This document shows, one piece after another, positions 31,871 through 32,662 of a DNA stretch of 32,662 nucleotides. Source of the stretch: Sphingopyxis sp. GTDB lineage: Bacteria; Pseudomonadota; Alphaproteobacteria; Sphingomonadales; Sphingomonadaceae. The notes beneath the pieces are model-generated. The model saw only the letters and a list, made by a program, of their open reading frames with translations. It did not search any database and was not told the origin of the DNA. The stretch lies in assembly GCF_016463645.1 (NCBI RefSeq), contig NZ_JAEMQX010000036.1, positions 1 to 32,662 of the forward strand. The letters run 5' to 3'. Made by a program: the position numbers and the translations under genes. The number at the start of each line of letters is the position of its first letter. Position 1 is the stretch's first letter.

Positions 31871-31904
31871 CCGAAAAAAATCGCATGGGTGAAATTTTTT
31901 TCGG
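31871..31904 (-). terminator. AT-rich perfect inverted repeat downstream of mgtE
   Basis: CCGAAAAAAAT (31871-31881) and ATTTTTTTCGG (31894-31904) form a perfect 11-bp inverted repeat with a 12-base loop, 36 bases after the mgtE stop. The T-tract is part of the stem instead of following it, which makes an atypical terminator. An operator for the downstream entericidin gene is an alternative reading. Confidence 0.5.
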
Positions 31905-31940
31905 AAATTTCTGAATCGCTTGGATTTCAGCGGCTTGCCC

Positions 31941-32662
31941 TTAGAGCGTCGTCAGCCCACTGAGTACCGCGAGGCCGAGGAAGGCCAGAAAACCCATGGA
32001 ATCGGTCGTCATCGTGACGAAAATCGAACTTGCGACCGCCGGATCCTGGTCGAGCCTGTCGAGAAGCAGCGGGATCGCAACGCCTGCCACGCCCGCGACG
32101 AAAATATTCACGATCATCGCCGCGGCAATCACCCCGCCGAGCTGCGGATTGCCGAACCACAGGGCTGTCGCCGTTCCCGCGATCAGCGCGATCGTGCCGC
32201 CGTTGAGCAGCGCGATCTTCATTTCGCGCCAGATCGCGCGCCAGCTGTTCGAATCGGTGAGCTGATTCATCGCGAGCGCACGGACGGTGACGGCCAGCGT
32301 CTGCGTTCCCGCATTGCCGCCAACGCCCGCGACGATCGGCATCAGCGCAGCAAGCGCGACCATATGCTCGATCGCACCGCCGAATATCCCGACGATCGTC
32401 GAGGCGACGAGCGCCGTCCCGAGATTGGCGATCAGCCAGCGGACGCGCGCGCTGTAGGTTTCACGGATCGGTTCGTTGATGTCGCCGTCACCGGCGCCCG
32501 ACAGGCGCAGGATATCCTCGCCGGCCTCTTCCTGGATGATGTGGACGACGTCGTCGACCGTAATCATGCCGACGAGACGGCCATCCCTGTCAACGACGGC
32601 CGCCGAAATCAGCGCATATTTCTGGAAGCGCAGCGCGACTTCTTCCTGGTCCATGTCGACCG
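31941..32662 (-). CDS. mgtE: Magnesium transporter MgtE, C-terminal part (window edge)
   Basis: About 240 C-terminal residues of an MgtE magnesium channel; the gene begins beyond base 32662. The visible part starts in the second CBS domain (VALRFQKYALISAAVVD, then GRLVGMITVDDVVHIIQEEAGEDI), which senses Mg2+ in the cytoplasm. The five-helix pore domain follows, with the conserved PIVAGVGGNAGTQTLAVTVRALA block and the late VTMTTDSMGFLAFLGLAVL. The last helix ends at the TAA, as in family members. The frame remains open at the right edge (codons for Val-Asp before MDQEEV). The N-terminal MgtE_N domain is not visible. Confidence 0.94.
   Translation of the reverse strand, partial: VDMDQEEVALRFQKYALISAAVVDRDGRLVGMITVDDVVHIIQEEAGEDILRLSGAGDGDINEPIRETYSARVRWLIANLGTALVASTIVGIFGGAIEHMVALAALMPIVAGVGGNAGTQTLAVTVRALAMNQLTDSNSWRAIWREMKIALLNGGTIALIAGTATALWFGNPQLGGVIAAAMIVNIFVAGVAGVAIPLLLDRLDQDPAVASSIFVTMTTDSMGFLAFLGLAVLSGLTTL

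Overview
The window is a gene-dense, GC-rich (clearly above 60% by eye) piece of an alphaproteobacterial chromosome, most likely from the Sphingomonadaceae (for example a Sphingopyxis or Sphingomonas relative). This rests on gene content, order and codon usage. There is no rRNA or marker phylogeny to confirm it. I saw no tRNA, rRNA, CRISPR array, insertion sequence or prophage gene. No stretch longer than 300 bases lacks a gene.

Region 1 (1-10268) is a polyamine island. A leftward run encodes a glutamine-synthetase-like ligase, a PuuB-like FAD oxidoreductase, a HemL-like class III aminotransferase, a second GS-like ligase (PuuA type), and a PotFHI-type importer with its ATPase (cut by the window edge). 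A rightward omega-amino-acid:pyruvate aminotransferase is divergently transcribed from the first ligase. Together they suggest uptake of putrescine or a similar amine, gamma-glutamylation, oxidation and transamination. The aldehyde dehydrogenase (PuuC) and the gamma-glutamyl-GABA hydrolase (PuuD) of the E. coli route are not in the window.

Region 2 (10265-13149) holds a PhoR-like histidine kinase without a partner regulator, a small Tat-signal protein of unknown function, and an FAH-family hydrolase that ends in a bidirectional terminator.

Region 3 (13174-20237) is a leftward tad/cpa pilus operon in the order cpaA-cpaB-cpaC-cpaD-cpaE-tadB-tadC. The secretion ATPase cpaF/tadA, normally between cpaE and tadB, is absent, and no flp pilin gene is visible.

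Region 4 (20333-24987) holds a DauA-like D-amino-acid dehydrogenase, a YegP-type small protein, a tightly overlapping leftward ispH-thrB-rnhA unit, and a divergent lipoprotein of unknown function.

Region 5 (25122-31572) is a rightward housekeeping run: argS, a SPOR-domain protein, nagZ, scpA, scpB, tatA, tatB, tatC. It joins cell-wall turnover, chromosome condensation and Tat export. At least two products elsewhere in the window (PotF-like lipoprotein, 11641 protein) carry twin-arginine signals.

Region 6 (31591-32662) contains a 42-residue entericidin-like lipoprotein, a short intergenic stretch unusually rich in structure (G-quadruplex motif, inverted repeats), and the C-terminal part of an MgtE magnesium transporter that runs off the window.
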